Shown here piece by piece: positions 62,071 to 64,000 of a stretch of DNA of 64,000 bases. A program made the position numbers and the translations under genes. Each line of letters opens with the position of its first letter. Positions within the stretch are counted from its first letter, which is position 1. Source of the stretch: Chitinophaga barathri (lineage in GTDB: Bacteria; Bacteroidota; Bacteroidia; Chitinophagales; Chitinophagaceae). The stretch lies in assembly GCF_003807585.1 (NCBI RefSeq), contig NZ_RMBX01000007.1, forward strand, positions 62,001 to 126,000, read 5' to 3'. The notes under the pieces are model-generated. The model saw nothing but the letters and a program-made list of their open reading frames with translations. It did not search any database and was not told the origin of the DNA.

Positions 62071-62733
62071 ATGTTGGCACAGGAACTCATCTCTACCGTT
62101 GTGCCGGTACTCCACCCGATGGATACCGGTGCAAAAGCATTACGCCTTATGAATGAATTTCATCTGACGCAGCTGCCGCTGGTAGTGGATAATAAATACC
62201 TGAGCCTGGTAGAGGAAGACCAGATACTGGACTGGGAAGACCCGGACCTGCTGCTTGAAACCGCTCCAGTCAGCCCTTTTAAGCCGGCCGTTATGGAAGG
62301 CGCCCACTTTTACGAAGCGCTGAAACTGTTCTACGATCTCAAACTCTCCGTATTGCCCGTGATCACCCGGGAGGGTGAATACCAGGGCCTTATCACCAAA
62401 GACAACCTGCTGGCCATCCTCGCGCAATACAACGGCGTAAAGGAGCCCGGAGGCCTGCTGGTGCTGGAAGTGGAGCCGAGAGACTACAGCCTCAGCGAAA
62501 TAGCCCGCATCGCGGAAAGCAATGAAGTAACCCTCCTCAGCGTTAATACTATCAATAATCCCGGCACGGCCAAGCTGGAAGTGCTGCTGAAAACCAACCG
62601 GCAGGACATGCAGGGCCTGGTAGCTACCTTCGAGAGATTTAATTACACCATCAAATACATGTTCAGTGAAGAGCTGGAAGAGGACCTGCTCAAGAAGAAC
62701 TATGACCTGCTCATGAATTACATCAGCATGTAG
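62071..62733 (+). CDS. CBS domain-containing protein
   Basis: This 220-residue soluble protein has two CBS domains (about residues 6-56 and 78-130: VLHPMDTGAKALRLMNEFHLTQLPLVVDN, then FYEALKLFYDLKLSVLPVITREGEYQGLITKDNLL) then a C-terminal alpha/beta segment (about 135-220, FKV-like ACT-like pattern). CBS pairs sense adenine nucleotides. Its stop lies 8 bases before the Omp85-like gene and co-transcription is likely; the gene pair suggests a role near the envelope (inference). Confidence 0.8.
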   Translation: MLAQELISTVVPVLHPMDTGAKALRLMNEFHLTQLPLVVDNKYLSLVEEDQILDWEDPDLLLETAPVSPFKPAVMEGAHFYEALKLFYDLKLSVLPVITREGEYQGLITKDNLLAILAQYNGVKEPGGLLVLEVEPRDYSLSEIARIAESNEVTLLSVNTINNPGTAKLEVLLKTNRQDMQGLVATFERFNYTIKYMFSEELEEDLLKKNYDLLMNYISM

Positions 62734-62741
62734 TTTCCAAA

Positions 62742-64000
62742 ATGTTTTATTTGCGCACTGTTTATTATATCACCGGCTTGTGGCTGTGCCTGTTTGGAGT
62801 GCAGGCGGCAAACGGCCAGGCTAAGGTTTTTCCGTCCCCTGCGGCGGACGGTGTTGTTATGCCGCGGCGGGATACTGTGCCGGAGCCGCTCAAGGAAACT
62901 GTGCAAAAACTCATAAAGGACAGTTTGCCCCAGCCTCCCGCTCAGCAGCCGGTCATTGGCGCCGTGACGGACACTGCCTACATCGTAGTGCGGAACATCG
63001 AGGTGGCGGGTAATAAACGTACCCGTACTTCCATCGTACTGCGTGAACTGGGAGTGAGGGCCGGGGACACCATCCGACTGCGCACGCTCGCTGAAACGCT
63101 GGAGACCAACCGCAAACAGCTCCTCAATACCTCGCTTTTCCTCAACGTGGTAGCCAATGTGAGAAACTGGAACGGCAACGCGGCGGACCTTTCATTTGAA
63201 GTCTGGGAACGCTGGTACCTACTCGCCTTTCCTATCTTCAAACTGGCGGACCGCAACTTCAACCAGTGGTGGGTGGAGAAAAACCACAGCCTGGACCGGG
63301 TGAACGTAGGCCTGAAAGTGTTCCAGGACAACCTGACCGGCCGCAACGACGATCTATACGGCGATGTGACCGTGGGGTATACCCAAAAGTTCCTGCTGGG
63401 TTACAACCTGCCCTACATCGATAAAAAACTGCGGCACGGGGTGGGGTTTGTAGTGTCCTACAGCCGGAACCGGGAGATCAATTTCATATCCGATTATAAC
63501 AAACAGCAATTTTACCGGGAAGATGACTTCCTGCGGCGCCAGTTCTCCGCCAGCGCCACCTACACCTACCGCAAAGCGATTTCCACCAAACACCAGCTGT
63601 ATATCGGTTATTACAACGAATCCGTGAACGATACCGTGGCCCGGCTGAACCCTGATTACCTCGGCGGCGGCCGTACGGACATCCGGTACCTGGAGCTGGG
63701 CTACCGCCTGCAGTTTATCCAGGCGGACAGCTGGCAGTACCCGCTGGTTGGGCGGTCTTTCACGGGTGAGCTGTCAAAAGTAGGCCTGGCGGGCCTTAGC
63801 GACCTGGATTTTGTGCGTATGCGCATCAAAGCGGCGCGTTACTGGCAGCTGGCCAAAAAAACCTATGGCGCCCTGAGCGTCATGGGACAGACCAAACTGC
63901 CTGATAAACAGCCATATATCGGCGTGAGGGCGATGGGTTACGGGGACGATTACCTGCGCGGGCTGGAATATTACGTGGTGGACGGGACGGCTTTTTTTAT
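62742..64000 (+). CDS. Omp85/BamA-like outer-membrane protein with POTRA domain, 3' truncated by window edge
   Basis: The frame is open from ATG 62742 to the window end (419 residues visible). A hydrophobic leader (FYLRTVYYITGLWLCLFGV) suggests export. Residues 27-80 are Pro- and Asp-rich, then one POTRA-like domain (about 84-160: VRNIEVAGNKRTRTSIVLRELGVRAGD, LFLNVVANV) leads into barrel-type strands, including SYSRNREINFI and YTYRKAISTKHQLYIGYY. It resembles Omp85 proteins, which fold or secrete outer-membrane proteins. With one POTRA it is nearer to TamA/FhaC-like members than five-POTRA BamA. The C-terminal barrel is beyond the window. Confidence 0.8.
   Translation, partial: MFYLRTVYYITGLWLCLFGVQAANGQAKVFPSPAADGVVMPRRDTVPEPLKETVQKLIKDSLPQPPAQQPVIGAVTDTAYIVVRNIEVAGNKRTRTSIVLRELGVRAGDTIRLRTLAETLETNRKQLLNTSLFLNVVANVRNWNGNAADLSFEVWERWYLLAFPIFKLADRNFNQWWVEKNHSLDRVNVGLKVFQDNLTGRNDDLYGDVTVGYTQKFLLGYNLPYIDKKLRHGVGFVVSYSRNREINFISDYNKQQFYREDDFLRRQFSASATYTYRKAISTKHQLYIGYYNESVNDTVARLNPDYLGGGRTDIRYLELGYRLQFIQADSWQYPLVGRSFTGELSKVGLAGLSDLDFVRMRIKAARYWQLAKKTYGALSVMGQTKLPDKQPYIGVRAMGYGDDYLRGLEYYVVDGTAFF

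Overview
The window reads as chromosomal DNA of a member of the Bacteroidota, most likely the family Chitinophagaceae (Chitinophaga-like). This is an inference from content. Seen in the sequence: many upstream regions carry the Bacteroidota-type -7 element TAnnTTTG and no strong Shine-Dalgarno; Rho has a long acidic/lysine-rich N-terminal insert; MurA has Asp at the usual catalytic Cys position; and the set includes GldC, DUF4290, DUF2911, IPExxxVDY, DUF5522, LytTR/7TM kinase and terpene synthase genes. It is almost entirely housekeeping and accessory chromosomal sequence; no intact transposase, phage, rRNA or CRISPR array was seen.

Layout. 1-9 kb: the 3' end of a serine hydrolase/deacetylase fusion, a fatty acid 2-hydroxylase-like enzyme, then a minus-strand run (DUF6263-like, TIGR02757, cystathionine gamma-synthase-like, DUF2911, sulfatase, AcpH-like). 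9-13.5 kb: a secreted PepSY-like protein, a deoxyhypusine-synthase-like enzyme, a TetR regulator, two tandem outer-membrane barrels and two tiny lipoproteins. 13.6-20 kb: rho, asnS, an orphan exbD, a 2-oxoglutarate oxygenase, a small double-glycine-leader peptide and a DUF900 protein. 20-27 kb: a chromate transporter, a LytTR two-component pair, a pterin dehydratase, an IPExxxVDY protein, and an overlapping cluster trmB/DUF5522/alkyltransferase-like gene.

26.6-27.2 kb holds dense non-coding structure: a perfect 17-bp inverted repeat, an 11-bp tandem repeat, and a tRNA-like gene of 141 nt with its own promoter and terminator. 27-47.5 kb: Lrp, tryptophan dioxygenase, an atypical SDR, DUF4290-murA-gmk, a CBS/DUF21 membrane protein, a candidate small RNA, tatC, rpiB, an M28 peptidase, pcrA, recX, omega-amidase, a GT39 enzyme, a REP/MITE-like palindrome, thiL, an inositol-phosphatase-family gene, a GH3-type enzyme and a LysE exporter. 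48-64 kb: korB without korA, an amidase, an acyl-CoA dehydrogenase, a hydrolase-glycosyltransferase pair, a terpene synthase beside an array of 13-bp direct repeats, an ABC permease, a lipoprotein, a GT4-like protein, gldC, yqeY, cvpA, a hydrolase, a CBS protein and the start of an Omp85/BamA-like gene that runs off the window.

Most genes are single units or short operons separated by good intrinsic terminators. The most unusual items are the oversized tRNA-like gene (26926-27066), the repeat array at 56468-56696, the GG-leader peptide (19010-19210), the promoter-RNA-terminator cassette at 34252-34462, and the three-gene overlap at 25.3-26.5 kb.
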